In this document: positions 1-7,972 of the stretch, piece after piece
Position numbering within the stretch: the first letter of the stretch is position 1
Layout: each line of letters opens with the position of its first letter
Source of the DNA: JAHDFB01 sp965658745
Lineage (GTDB): Bacteria > Bacteroidota > Bacteroidia > Chitinophagales > Saprospiraceae
NCBI GenBank assembly: GCA_965658745.1
Contig: CBFHTK010000010.1
Span: forward strand, 1-64,000
DNA: 64,000 bases
Direction: 5' to 3'
Made by a program: the position numbers and the translations under genes
Notes under the pieces: model-generated
Told to the model about the DNA's origin: nothing
Database searches by the model: none
What the model saw: the letters and a program-made list of their open reading frames with translations, nothing else

Positions 1-330
1 GTCAAATCCTAAAATTGAATCACCTGGCTGCAGAATTGCTAGAAAAACAGCTGCATTGGCTTGAGCTCCTGAATGAGGTTGAACATTCGCATATTCAGCT
101 CCAAATAATTCTTTCAGTCTATCTATTGCCAATTGCTCAACTTCATCAACAATTTCACAACCGCCATAGTAGCGTTTCCCTGGATAGCCTTCAGCATATT
201 TATTTGTCAAGACAGAGCCTACAGCTTTCATTACTGCCGGACTTGTATAATTCTCTGATGCGATAAGTTCTATTCCGTTTGTTTGTCTCGCTGATTCTTG
301 CTCAATAAGGTCGAAAATAACATCTTTCAT
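1..330 (-). CDS. glyA: Serine hydroxymethyltransferase, N-terminal part (cut by window edge)
   Basis: Only the first 110 codons are present; the gene continues past base 1. The start is the ATG whose complement lies at 328-330. SHMT is a cytoplasmic PLP enzyme that converts serine plus tetrahydrofolate to glycine plus 5,10-methylene-THF, feeding one-carbon metabolism. Diagnostic N-terminal motifs are visible: ELIASENYTS (residues 21-30), YAEGYPGKRYYGG (about 45-57) and QPHSGAQANAA (about 84-94). The PLP lysine lies in the missing part. It is a single gene facing leftwards with a leader of about 77 nt below a TAnnTTTG motif. The family call is firm; the protein's completeness cannot be judged. 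Confidence 0.95.
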   Translation of the reverse strand, partial: MKDVIFDLIEQESARQTNGIELIASENYTSPAVMKAVGSVLTNKYAEGYPGKRYYGGCEIVDEVEQLAIDRLKELFGAEYANVQPHSGAQANAAVFLAILQPGDSILGFD

Positions 331-407
331 GAATAGGTGATTTGTGAAATTAATTAGTGATCTTTTGCATTGCATTAAATAAGACTAACCGACTTCAATG
401 CTTGGCG

Positions 408-415
408 CAAAAGTA
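408..415 (-). promoter_or_regulatory. Candidate -7 element for glyA
   Basis: Read on the minus strand this is TACTTTTG, matching the Bacteroidota -7 consensus TAnnTTTG, 78 bases before the glyA start. No clear TTTG -33 element sits at the expected distance, so this rests on one half of the promoter. Confidence 0.35.
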
Positions 416-456
416 AATAAAAGAATGGAGTAAGTGAACCTAATAAACTTGAAATT

Positions 457-1449
457 CTAGCCCTCCATGAGTGACCAGAGTTTATCTTTTAACTGTGTAA
501 GTCCTACTTGACTGACAGCTGAAAAGAAGATATGTTCAATACCTTTTGGAATATCTTGAGCAAGCATAGATTTTAGCTCTTCATCGATGAGGTCTTCTTT
601 ACTGATACCAAGTAACCTAGGCTTATCCATCAATTCAGGATTATAGAGTTCAAGTTCGCGAACTAGCGTTCGATATTCATCTCCAATATTCTCGCTATCA
701 GATGGTACTACAAAGAGTAGCGCTGAGTTTCGCTCAATATGTTTCAAAAACCGATGACCCAACCCTTTACCTTGATGTGCGTTTTCAATAATTCCAGGAA
801 TATCAGCCATAATAAATGAGCGATTATCCCTGTAAGAAACTATTCCGAGATTTGGAACAAGCGTAGTAAATGGATATGCTCCAATTTTTGGTTTTGCGGC
901 TGTAATGGCTGCCAATAGAGTTGACTTTCCAGCGTTTGGAAATCCCACTAAACCGACATCCGCTAGGACCTTGAGTTCGAGAATTTTCCACTCCATCTGG
1001 CCTTCCTCTCCTGGCTGGGCATAGCGAGGAGTTTGGTGTGTTGAACTTTTAAAATTACTATTTCCTAGTCCACCGCGACCTCCGGCTAGTAAAACCACCT
1101 CTTCACCATCCTCCACAATTTCAAACAACACCTCACCAGTCTCTACATCTTTTGCAATGGTACCTAAAGGCACGTCCAAAATGACGTCTTCTCCATCTGC
1201 ACCAGATTTTCTACTAGCGCCGCCATTTCCACCGGGTTTAGCGATCACATGCTTCATGTATTTGAGTGGGAGTAAAGTCCACATTTGCTCATTACCGCGC
1301 AAAATAACATGACCTCCACGACCACCGTCGCCACCATCAGGACCACCTTTAGCAGTAAGACGATCACGATGAAAATGAGCAGACCCAGAACCACCTGCGC
1401 CAGTTCTGCAACATATTTTTACAAAATCTACGAAATTCTCGTTAGCCAT
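457..1449 (-). CDS. obg: GTPase Obg/CgtA
   Basis: Essential ribosome-associated GTPase acting in 50S assembly and stringent/stress signalling in the cytoplasm. The glycine-rich Obg fold occupies residues 1 to about 158, with typical GG repeats (GGPDGGDGGRGG near 35-46). The G domain follows: G1 GFPNAGKS at 169-176, G3 DIPGII, and a late SAVSQVG-type G5. At 330 residues it ends after the G domain and lacks the C-terminal OCT extension found in some homologues, which is normal for this phylum. It follows adk with a 49-base gap on the same strand, so adk-obg is a likely operon, an arrangement I recall from other Bacteroidota. Confidence 0.96.
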   Translation of the reverse strand: MANENFVDFVKICCRTGAGGSGSAHFHRDRLTAKGGPDGGDGGRGGHVILRGNEQMWTLLPLKYMKHVIAKPGGNGGASRKSGADGEDVILDVPLGTIAKDVETGEVLFEIVEDGEEVVLLAGGRGGLGNSNFKSSTHQTPRYAQPGEEGQMEWKILELKVLADVGLVGFPNAGKSTLLAAITAAKPKIGAYPFTTLVPNLGIVSYRDNRSFIMADIPGIIENAHQGKGLGHRFLKHIERNSALLFVVPSDSENIGDEYRTLVRELELYNPELMDKPRLLGISKEDLIDEELKSMLAQDIPKGIEHIFFSAVSQVGLTQLKDKLWSLMEG

Positions 1450-1498
1450 ATTGTCTTGCGTTCTAGTATACAGCCGTTTTTTGAGCTGATTGCCCTAT

Positions 1499-2071
1499 CT
1501 ACAGTTTCTCTACTGCATCACTTAGTTTATTGAAGATCTCATCGATACTTCCTACTCCTTCAACCTCCTGTGCCTTGCCTTTCTTATCGTAATAATTGTA
1601 TACTGGAGAAGTTTGCTCTCCATAGACCCTGATTCGATTTCTAATTACGTCTTCATTACTGTCATCAGCACGTCCTGAAGTCTTTCCCCTTTCAAGTAAT
1701 CGATTAACAAGTTCCTCCTCATCAACTTTTAATGAGAGTAGGCCTGCAATGATCTCTTCTCGTTCAGCTAGAAAAGCATCTAGTGCTTCAGCTTGTGGAA
1801 TCGTTCTTGGAAATCCATCGAAAATAAAACCCTTGGCGTTCGGGTGCATTTCCACTTTATTTTTCAACATTCCAATTGTCACAGAATCTGGAACAAGCTG
1901 ACCTTTATTCATGTAAGATTTCGCTTCAATACCTAAAGGCGTATCATTTCCGATTTCATATCGAAAAAGATCTCCAGTTGAAATGTGAATCATTTCAAAT
2001 TTCGATTCTAACTGCTTTGCTTGCGTACCTTTTCCTGAGCCTGGAGGTCCAAATAAAATGAGATGTTTCAT
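1499..2071 (-). CDS. adk: Adenylate kinase
   Basis: Catalyses ATP + AMP = 2 ADP in the cytoplasm. The protein begins MKHLILFGPPGSGKGTQ with the P-loop GPPGSGKGT; the AMP-binding STGDLFR and FDGFPRT motifs are present. The LID is the short form (LLERGKTSGRADD), without the four-cysteine zinc insertion. I chose the ATG at 2071 (190 residues): the reading frame stays open to 2161, but the extra 30 residues precede the conserved beta strand and match nothing in the family. Followed by obg on the same strand. The upstream 282 bases to the next gene hold no other coding sequence that I can support. Confidence 0.96.
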   Translation of the reverse strand: MKHLILFGPPGSGKGTQAKQLESKFEMIHISTGDLFRYEIGNDTPLGIEAKSYMNKGQLVPDSVTIGMLKNKVEMHPNAKGFIFDGFPRTIPQAEALDAFLAEREEIIAGLLSLKVDEEELVNRLLERGKTSGRADDSNEDVIRNRIRVYGEQTSPVYNYYDKKGKAQEVEGVGSIDEIFNKLSDAVEKL

Positions 2072-2353
2072 GCTGATTTTTCTTTGTGATTTACCCACAA
2101 TAATAAAGAAAGTATCTCTAAAAAAGTTCCATCCTCTTGAAATATAGGCTTTTAGCATCATCTCCTTGATCTAGTGTACTCTACGAATATAGTTTGAAAG
2201 CCGATAATAATGAGGTAAAATCGTTAAAAATCACAATTTTTGTTCATATAGCTATAGGAACTCGTGACAAAATTCCAAGCCTGAACTCAATCATTTTTTC
2301 TCAAAAATTCTGATATTTTTTTAACTAATTCGGCACAATTGGAAGAAATGCAT

Positions 2354-2911
2354 CTATGGTACAACCCAGCTTCCTTCCCATCTTTCATCTACCCGCTCAT
2401 ACTTGGCTCTTTTATGCCCATTGCGATCGAGTTGAAGCAGGTCAATGGAATACCAATGCAGAAGAAGTACATTTAAGTATAATTCATCTCCCCCTTCAAA
2501 TGAAGAGCTATCCGAAATCTTCTCTCCGGGCTCTGGTATCGCAGAATAATCCAAAAGTGTGTGATCCGAAATTCGCCCCAAATACTCGTCATACAAAGCA
2601 CCTTCTTTTACTACTTCGACGCGCGCACTTACCGATATTTGGAGCTTTTTCTTATAGTCATAAAACAGCAATGATGCGTAGGAATTCATTTCGACGTCAG
2701 CAATCTTCTTAGTACGACTATCTGTACAGATATGAGAAATTCCAGGTTCTAAAAATTTACGATGCACAACCATTCGTTGCTTAATATAAGCTTTTCCCGA
2801 TGTTGCCAGTACTACATATCGAAATGCATGTTTATGGTCAGCATTTGAACGCACCAATTGCAAAAATGCATCTTTTAAAAACTCATCTAAGGCGGGTTTA
2901 GTGGAAGTCAT
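2354..2911 (-). CDS. Pyridoxamine 5'-phosphate oxidase-like flavin split-barrel protein
   Basis: A 185-residue protein of the FMN-binding split-barrel superfamily, closest in pattern to the Alr4036-type PNPOx-like group. Supporting features are the N-terminal strand FRYVVLATSG, the substrate-binding-like VVHRKFLEPGISHICTDSRT stretch (about 47-68), the KIADVEMNSYASLLFYDY strand pair and the C-terminal RAKYERVDERWEGSWVVP, which resembles the WxxxxLxP end of PNPOx. The family covers true pyridoxine phosphate oxidases and many FMN or F420/heme-binding proteins of other function. Genuine PdxH activity is possible but not shown. The next gene upstream in transcription order is the SDR, with an 18-base gap, so the two are probably co-transcribed. 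Confidence 0.75.
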   Translation of the reverse strand: MTSTKPALDEFLKDAFLQLVRSNADHKHAFRYVVLATSGKAYIKQRMVVHRKFLEPGISHICTDSRTKKIADVEMNSYASLLFYDYKKKLQISVSARVEVVKEGALYDEYLGRISDHTLLDYSAIPEPGEKISDSSSFEGGDELYLNVLLLHWYSIDLLQLDRNGHKRAKYERVDERWEGSWVVP

Positions 2912-2929
2912 AGTTTGATTTGTGCAGCT

Positions 2930-3631
2930 CTAAAGATCACCCAATTGTGGTCTTAATACTATATCTTCCATCACAGCAGAAGGGCTTAATTCCAATTGAA
3001 GCCAAATTGCTTTTGCAACGTCTTCTGCTTGCATCAATCGATGTTCCGGAAGTTCAACTCCAGCCCACGAAGCAGACCAGGTTGCTCCTGGAAATACTCC
3101 ACATACCTTGATGCCTTTATCTTTCAACTCTGCACGCAATACTTTCGTCATCCCATTTAGTGCAAACTTTGTTATACTGTAACTACCTCCATTTGGATAA
3201 GCTATTAAACTGGCTACAGAACACATATTGAATATATATCCGTGTTCTTGTTTCAAGAAATACGGCATAAGGGCTCTTGTTAGATTATATGGTCCATATA
3301 CATTAACTTCCATCATATTTTCTAATACCCCTTCGCCTTCTGTATGAACCTCCCCAGGTGCGTACACGCCAGCATTATTCACTAGTATATCCAAGGTAGA
3401 CCATGTTGATTTTAGCATATTTGAGAAATCGTCAATTTGAGATTTGTCAGATACATCAACTGGCATAGAAATAATCTCGACATTCGGATATTTCTTTTCC
3501 AGACTGCTATGAAACTCCTTAAGATCTTGCTCATTTCTTGCACAAATTGCAATATCTACTCCTTTAGAAGCAAACAATTCGGCAATTGCCGCACCAATTC
3601 CTCTACTTGCACCTGTTATTACTGCTTTCAT
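2930..3631 (-). CDS. Short-chain dehydrogenase/reductase
   Basis: Classical SDR oxidoreductase of 233 residues with a cytoplasmic Rossmann fold. Visible motifs are the cofactor loop TGASRGIG (7-14), NNAGVYAPG (about 87-95), the catalytic Ser in NMCSVASL and the YxxxK pair in YSITK. An Arg in CARNEQ after strand 2 suggests NADPH preference (inference). The length and lack of a long C-terminus fit 3-oxoacyl-ACP-reductase-like or generic SDRs; the substrate cannot be named. It is first in a two-gene unit with the flavin protein. The 253 bases between it and the divergent mlaE-like gene form a shared upstream region in which I see no strong promoter pair. Confidence 0.85.
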   Translation of the reverse strand: MKAVITGASRGIGAAIAELFASKGVDIAICARNEQDLKEFHSSLEKKYPNVEIISMPVDVSDKSQIDDFSNMLKSTWSTLDILVNNAGVYAPGEVHTEGEGVLENMMEVNVYGPYNLTRALMPYFLKQEHGYIFNMCSVASLIAYPNGGSYSITKFALNGMTKVLRAELKDKGIKVCGVFPGATWSASWAGVELPEHRLMQAEDVAKAIWLQLELSPSAVMEDIVLRPQLGDL

Positions 3632-3884
3632 ATGTATAGTCTTTATATCTCTTTTGGGCCTACGAGCCTCTACTTTATCAAAAAATCAACAGCGACGATA
3701 TCTTTCGTGCCGCTAGTCATATTATATACAAACAACCAAGCTTGTGATTGTTTCGTCAAAAATGAACAATTTTGGGCAGAATGAATTGATTAATATTCCT
3801 AGCTAAGGTGCACATTTTTAGTAATATTGCCTTACGGAAAGGCATGAAACATAGGCTAGACCAAAAATCAAAGAATCAGTGTAA

Positions 3885-4628
3885 ATGTTAAAGAGATCAT
3901 TATTTCATTTTGGCAGATTTATTCAGTGGGTACCTCAGATTTTATCAAGACCTGAGAATTTCCGCATGTATTGGCGAGAAACCATGCGACAAATGGAACA
4001 GATTGGTTTAGGATCATTTCTGATTGTCTTTTTGATTTCGATCTTTATTGGTGCAGTTACCGCTGTACAATTTGCTTATCAACTAACTGGATTTACGATT
4101 CCTCGTTACTACGTAGGATACATTGTTCGCGATATGACGCTCATAGAGATGGCTCCTACAATTACCTGTTTGGTATTGGCTGGAAAAGTAGGCTCCAACA
4201 TAGCCGCAGAAATCGGTGGAATGCAACAGAAAGAGCATGTTGCGGCAATGGAAATCATGGGAGTAAATACATCAAGTTTCTTAGTACTTCCCAGACTAAT
4301 TGCTTGTATCGTCATGGTTCCGATTCTAGTGTGTATCGCCTCAATCGTTAGTATGATCGGAGCCTATTTAGGCAGTGTACCAACAGGTATGTTCACATCA
4401 GATGAATTCATACGAGGCTTGAGAGCATTTTTTGATTCATATCATGTGGTCATGATGCTAGTTAAGGCTCTTGTATTTGGAATAGTCTTGTGTCTAGTAT
4501 CTTGCTATCAAGGGTATTATGTCAAAAATGGTAGTGTAGAACTTGGAAAGTCTAGCACACAAGCTGTTGTAATAAGTAATATATTGATCTTGCTCAGTGA
4601 TTATCTGATTGCAGTACTGCTAACCTAG
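3885..4628 (+). CDS. MlaE/YrbE-family lipid ABC transporter permease
   Basis: A 247-residue inner-membrane permease of the MlaE (DUF140) family, which moves phospholipids or other lipids between the inner membrane and MCE-type periplasmic carriers. It shows the amphipathic start, about five hydrophobic segments (for example around 40-60, 145-170 and 190-235) and the conserved cytoplasmic EIGGM/EH stretch (AAEIGGMQQKEHVAAMEIMG), which couples to the ATPase. The ATP-binding partner follows after 17 bases. No MCE-domain (MlaD) gene is adjacent, so that part of the transporter must lie elsewhere. A small hairpin (GCCTT/AAGGC, 3839-3853) lies in the leader; its meaning is unclear. Confidence 0.9.
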   Translation: MLKRSLFHFGRFIQWVPQILSRPENFRMYWRETMRQMEQIGLGSFLIVFLISIFIGAVTAVQFAYQLTGFTIPRYYVGYIVRDMTLIEMAPTITCLVLAGKVGSNIAAEIGGMQQKEHVAAMEIMGVNTSSFLVLPRLIACIVMVPILVCIASIVSMIGAYLGSVPTGMFTSDEFIRGLRAFFDSYHVVMMLVKALVFGIVLCLVSCYQGYYVKNGSVELGKSSTQAVVISNILILLSDYLIAVLLT

Positions 4629-4645
4629 GACCCAAAAGAACAACA

Positions 4646-5407
4646 ATGATTCGTATAGAAAATATCAAAAAATCGTTTGGTGAAAAAGAGGTTCTTAAAG
4701 GCCTTAACCTTGAATTTCACAAAGGAAAGAACAACCTTATCATAGGTCGAAGTGGCGCTGGAAAGACGGTTTTGCTCAAAATCTTAGTTGGTCTTTTACA
4801 ACCTACTTCAGGTACAGTTTGGTACGACGATGTAGACTTTACCAAACTTGGAAAAAAGGATCTACGCGAAGTACGAATGAAAGTTGGTATGTTATTTCAA
4901 GGATCAGCACTGTTTGACTCAATGACGGTCGAAGAAAATATCCGTTTCCCAATGGACATGTTCAGCACAAAGACAAAAAAAGAAAAAGACATGCGCGTCG
5001 ATCTATGTCTCGAACGGGTCGAACTAGAAGGAGCAAACACAAAGTACCCTGGAGAACTTTCGGGAGGAATGCAGAAACGTGTGGGAATTGCTCGATCAAT
5101 CGTTTTGGAACCAAAGTATTTATTTTGTGATGAACCAAATTCTGGTTTAGACCCAAAAACAAGTTTAGTTATTGATCAGCTTATTTCTTCAATCACAGTT
5201 GAGAACAACATAACTACTGTTATCAACACACACGATATGAATTCGGTGATGGAAATCGGTGATAATATTGCCTTATTATCCGATGGATATGCCGTCTGGC
5301 AAGGTAATAAAGCTGAAGTACTGACAACTAACAATCAGACGCTTCAAGATTTCATTTTCGCTTCACCCTTTCTTCACAAGCTGCGCGATAGTTTTATAAA
5401 AAAATAA
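4646..5407 (+). CDS. MlaF-like ABC transporter ATP-binding protein
   Basis: Cytoplasmic ATPase of 253 residues that energises the MlaE-like permease encoded just upstream. Walker A is GRSGAGKT (34-41), the Q-loop is LFQGSALFDSMT, the signature is LSGGMQKR, Walker B is YLFCDEPNSGLDP and the switch histidine is in NTHDMN. The LSGGMQKRVGIARS form and SALFDSMTV after the Q-loop are typical of the MlaF/Ttg2A branch rather than drug exporters. The pair is likely translated from one message. The role in outer-membrane lipid asymmetry is inferred from family membership, not shown here. Confidence 0.92.
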   Translation: MIRIENIKKSFGEKEVLKGLNLEFHKGKNNLIIGRSGAGKTVLLKILVGLLQPTSGTVWYDDVDFTKLGKKDLREVRMKVGMLFQGSALFDSMTVEENIRFPMDMFSTKTKKEKDMRVDLCLERVELEGANTKYPGELSGGMQKRVGIARSIVLEPKYLFCDEPNSGLDPKTSLVIDQLISSITVENNITTVINTHDMNSVMEIGDNIALLSDGYAVWQGNKAEVLTTNNQTLQDFIFASPFLHKLRDSFIKK

Positions 5408-5446
5408 TTATAAACGGTTTTCTGACCCATCCGCAACCCAATTATA

Positions 5447-6046
5447 ATGGCTGAAAATAAGGCAGTAATAATATTCATTAGAAAGCCAGAATTAGGTAAA
5501 GTAAAAACACGATTAGCAAAAGGTGTTGGTCAAGAAAAAGCGCTAGAAATCTACAATAAACTACTTGAACACACGCGCAAAGAATCACTAAAAGTTGACT
5601 GCGATAGATTCTTATTCTATGAAGGAGAGATTGATACGCAAGATCAATGGTCAGATTCAGATTTCCAAAAGTTTGTTCAATGCAGCGGTGATCTTGGATC
5701 AAAAATGAAACATGCCTTCACAATCGCACTAGCAAAATACGAGCAGGTGCTCATAATAGGTAGCGATTGCCCAGAAATTTCGCATAAAGACATCGAGCGA
5801 GGGTTCTTCGAATTGGAAGAGCACGATGTTGTAATAGGACCAGCTAGAGATGGCGGTTATTATCTTCTCGGTATGTCAGCTTTACAGCTATTCCTTTTTG
5901 ATGACATGCCATGGAGTGAAGAGAACTTACTTGAAGAATCAATTATTCGAGTCCAAGATCGCGGACTACAATATGCTTTACTTAAAACCAAATCAGATAT
6001 CGACTACAAAGAAGACTGGGAAGAATTCAAGCATTTGCTTGACTAG
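5447..6046 (+). CDS. TIGR04282-family glycosyltransferase-like protein (DUF2064)
   Basis: A 199-residue cytoplasmic protein of the DUF2064/TIGR04282 family, a GT-A-like nucleotidyl/glycosyl transferase fold linked in some bacteria to arsenosugar synthesis. Motifs are the N-terminal FIRKPELGKVKTRLAKGVG, which resembles the nucleotide-binding loop of NTP transferases, IIGSDCPEI in the metal-binding position and GPARDGGYYLLG. No arsenic genes lie nearby, so the substrate is open. It follows the ABC pair by 39 bases and may share its transcript. Its last 20 bases overlap the 3' end of the convergent HEAT-like gene. Confidence 0.85.
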   Translation: MAENKAVIIFIRKPELGKVKTRLAKGVGQEKALEIYNKLLEHTRKESLKVDCDRFLFYEGEIDTQDQWSDSDFQKFVQCSGDLGSKMKHAFTIALAKYEQVLIIGSDCPEISHKDIERGFFELEEHDVVIGPARDGGYYLLGMSALQLFLFDDMPWSEENLLEESIIRVQDRGLQYALLKTKSDIDYKEDWEEFKHLLD

Positions 6047-6566
6047 CTATTTTATGTAAGCGCTTCAATTCCTTCTTAGCTCTTGATTGGAACCCCTTGC
6101 TTCCATGCGGAAATTGTTCTTCAATGGCTGGAATAAGTTCATCTGTTAAATCAGGATACTTTGATGCTATATTTACAAGAACGGTCATTGCAAAAACTTT
6201 GATCGCGATAGCTGCTTTCATATCCTGAAGAAATGAATACCCTAAATCATATATCGGACCTTCAAAGTCCTCCGGTATATCCATAAATTGCCAAACTCTA
6301 AAAGTGTTTCGCACAACTGCATCATGCTGGGACTTCTCAATGGCGCTAATCATTTCATCAAAATAAGGCGAAAACAATTCTCCATGTTCTATACCTAGCA
6401 ACCCCACCGGCCAAGAAGCATTCTGACAAATTCGTAAGTCGTCTGACAAAAAGCAATCCATTAACTCTCTAATTCTTAAAGGATTCGCTATTACAGCGTC
6501 CTTAATCTTATCAGCATTCTTTTTGGACTGCCCTTTTTTTAATATTTCTAAGAATTGTTCCGGCAT
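6027..6566 (-). CDS. Conserved HEAT-like helical protein, function unknown
   Basis: A 179-residue soluble, all-alpha protein without signal peptide or catalytic motif. The sequence reads as successive helix pairs (for example around 25-45, 50-75, 80-105 and 125-150), resembling HEAT/ARM-type solenoids found in Bacteroidota that are sometimes mislabelled as adenylosuccinate lyase. The C-terminus is Lys/Arg-rich (SRAKKELKRLHK). It lies downstream of the efflux pair on the same strand (42-base gap), and its stop region overlaps the convergent glycosyltransferase gene by 20 bases. No function can be assigned. Confidence 0.75.
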   Translation of the reverse strand: MPEQFLEILKKGQSKKNADKIKDAVIANPLRIRELMDCFLSDDLRICQNASWPVGLLGIEHGELFSPYFDEMISAIEKSQHDAVVRNTFRVWQFMDIPEDFEGPIYDLGYSFLQDMKAAIAIKVFAMTVLVNIASKYPDLTDELIPAIEEQFPHGSKGFQSRAKKELKRLHKIASQANA

Positions 6567-6608
6567 AAAAAAGGACTTTCTTTTGCATCCATCAACAGAT
6601 GGTGATAG

Positions 6609-7961
6609 TTACTCATCTTCTTCATCCTCTTCCTCTTTAATCTTGACTTTCTCTCCTTTTTTCAATTCCTTGCTCAATGTGGAATAAGGTCCCGTAACGA
6701 CCAATTCACCACTATCCACTCCAGAAAGAACATGAATATTTGTATCATCTTGAATGCCCGTTTTAACCTCGCGTCTTTCAACAGTATCAGCTTGGATCAC
6801 AAACACTATTTCCTTCACAACATCTTCTCCAGCCACTTCTTCTTCTCGAGCTGTAACAGCTTGAATCGGAACAGTGAGTACATCGTCAACTCGATTTGTA
6901 TAAATATCCACAGAAGCAGACATTCCAGGTCTAAAAGGATAATCCGTTTTATTTCGGACTATTGAATTATAGGAGCTTGGATCGATTCTTATCTTTACAA
7001 TGAAGTTGGTAACTTGAGTCGAGCTCAAAAGGGCCGCTTGACTTGCTCCTGTAGCTGCATTGGAAGCTGTATTGGCTATTTCTGTGACTGTACCTTTGAA
7101 TACCTTATCCAAATATGCATCAACTTCTATATCGACAGTATCACCTTCTTGGACCTTCAAAATATTATTTTCACTAATTTCAACTTGGACTTCCATTGCA
7201 TTCAAATTAGCAATACGCATCATTTCTGTTCCAGTCATTTGAATTGTACCTACCACACGCTCACCTTGTTCAACATTTAACAATGAAATCACTCCACTTA
7301 CAGGAGCCTTTATGGTTGTTCTACTCAGACTTGTCTGTAACTCTCGAAGCGAAGCCTCGGATGACTTGATTGTAAATTCAGCGGCTTTGGCAGACTCTTT
7401 GGAAGATTCAATATTTGAATTTGCAGCTCTGACATTTGCCTCAAGTGCATTTAGATTAGACAGTGAATTGTCAAAATCAGCTTGTGAAATGACACCACTT
7501 GTCAAAAGTGCCTTATTTCGCTCATGGATTACTCTAGCATTTTCAAGTTGCGCATAAATCTGTTCTCGTTGTGCTGTTGTCGATGCTAGCTGAGCTTTAG
7601 CAATTGATCTTTGTGCTTTAGCATTATTCAAACTAGCCTTTCCTCTTTCAACTGCGGAAATATAGGTTTCAGGATCAATCTTCGCAAGTACTTGACCCGC
7701 CTGTACGCTGTCGCCTTCTACGACATATAACTCAACAATTTCACCTGAAACATCGGACGAGATCTTTACTTCTTTTTCAGGGAAGATCTTACCACTTCCT
7801 GTTACCACCTCATTTATCGACGTGACTTTCGATTCTTCTGCTGTGACTTCTGTATCCTCTTTGATCTGCGACTTTATCACAGAAAATGCCACAATTACGG
7901 CTACTAGGCCGAGGATGACAAGCCATATCCATTTTTTTGATTTTTTCTTTTTCTTTGTCAT
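6609..7961 (-). CDS. RND/MacA-type periplasmic adaptor (HlyD family)
   Basis: A 450-residue membrane fusion protein linking an inner-membrane pump to a TolC channel. It has a Lys-rich cytoplasmic start, one membrane anchor (about residues 12-28), a split biotinyl-lipoyl domain (VKISSDVSGEIVELYVVEGD near 65-85 and TIKAPVSGVISLLNVEQGE near 215-235), a long alpha-hairpin between them with many Ala/Gln heptads, then beta-barrel and membrane-proximal domains. The C-terminus is an acidic/Lys tail (KIKEEEDEEDE). It sits 11 bases after the TolC gene. No MacB-type or RND pump gene is in the immediate neighbourhood, so the partner permease is unknown. Confidence 0.9.
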   Translation of the reverse strand: MTKKKKKSKKWIWLVILGLVAVIVAFSVIKSQIKEDTEVTAEESKVTSINEVVTGSGKIFPEKEVKISSDVSGEIVELYVVEGDSVQAGQVLAKIDPETYISAVERGKASLNNAKAQRSIAKAQLASTTAQREQIYAQLENARVIHERNKALLTSGVISQADFDNSLSNLNALEANVRAANSNIESSKESAKAAEFTIKSSEASLRELQTSLSRTTIKAPVSGVISLLNVEQGERVVGTIQMTGTEMMRIANLNAMEVQVEISENNILKVQEGDTVDIEVDAYLDKVFKGTVTEIANTASNAATGASQAALLSSTQVTNFIVKIRIDPSSYNSIVRNKTDYPFRPGMSASVDIYTNRVDDVLTVPIQAVTAREEEVAGEDVVKEIVFVIQADTVERREVKTGIQDDTNIHVLSGVDSGELVVTGPYSTLSKELKKGEKVKIKEEEDEEDE

Positions 7962-7972
7962 AGTTAGTTGGA

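Noticed and set aside
2356..2712. A 118-codon plus-strand frame opposite the flavin split-barrel gene
   Set aside because: The opposite strand carries a recognised protein with conserved motifs; this frame has none.
3839..3853. GCCTT/AAGGC hairpin in the mlaE leader
   Set aside because: Only five pairs and about 30 bases from the start; too small to call a riboswitch or terminator.
3971..4351. A plus-strand frame of 126 codons inside the mlaE-like gene
   Set aside because: It overlaps the clear membrane permease in another frame and has a Cys/Arg/His-rich random-looking composition.
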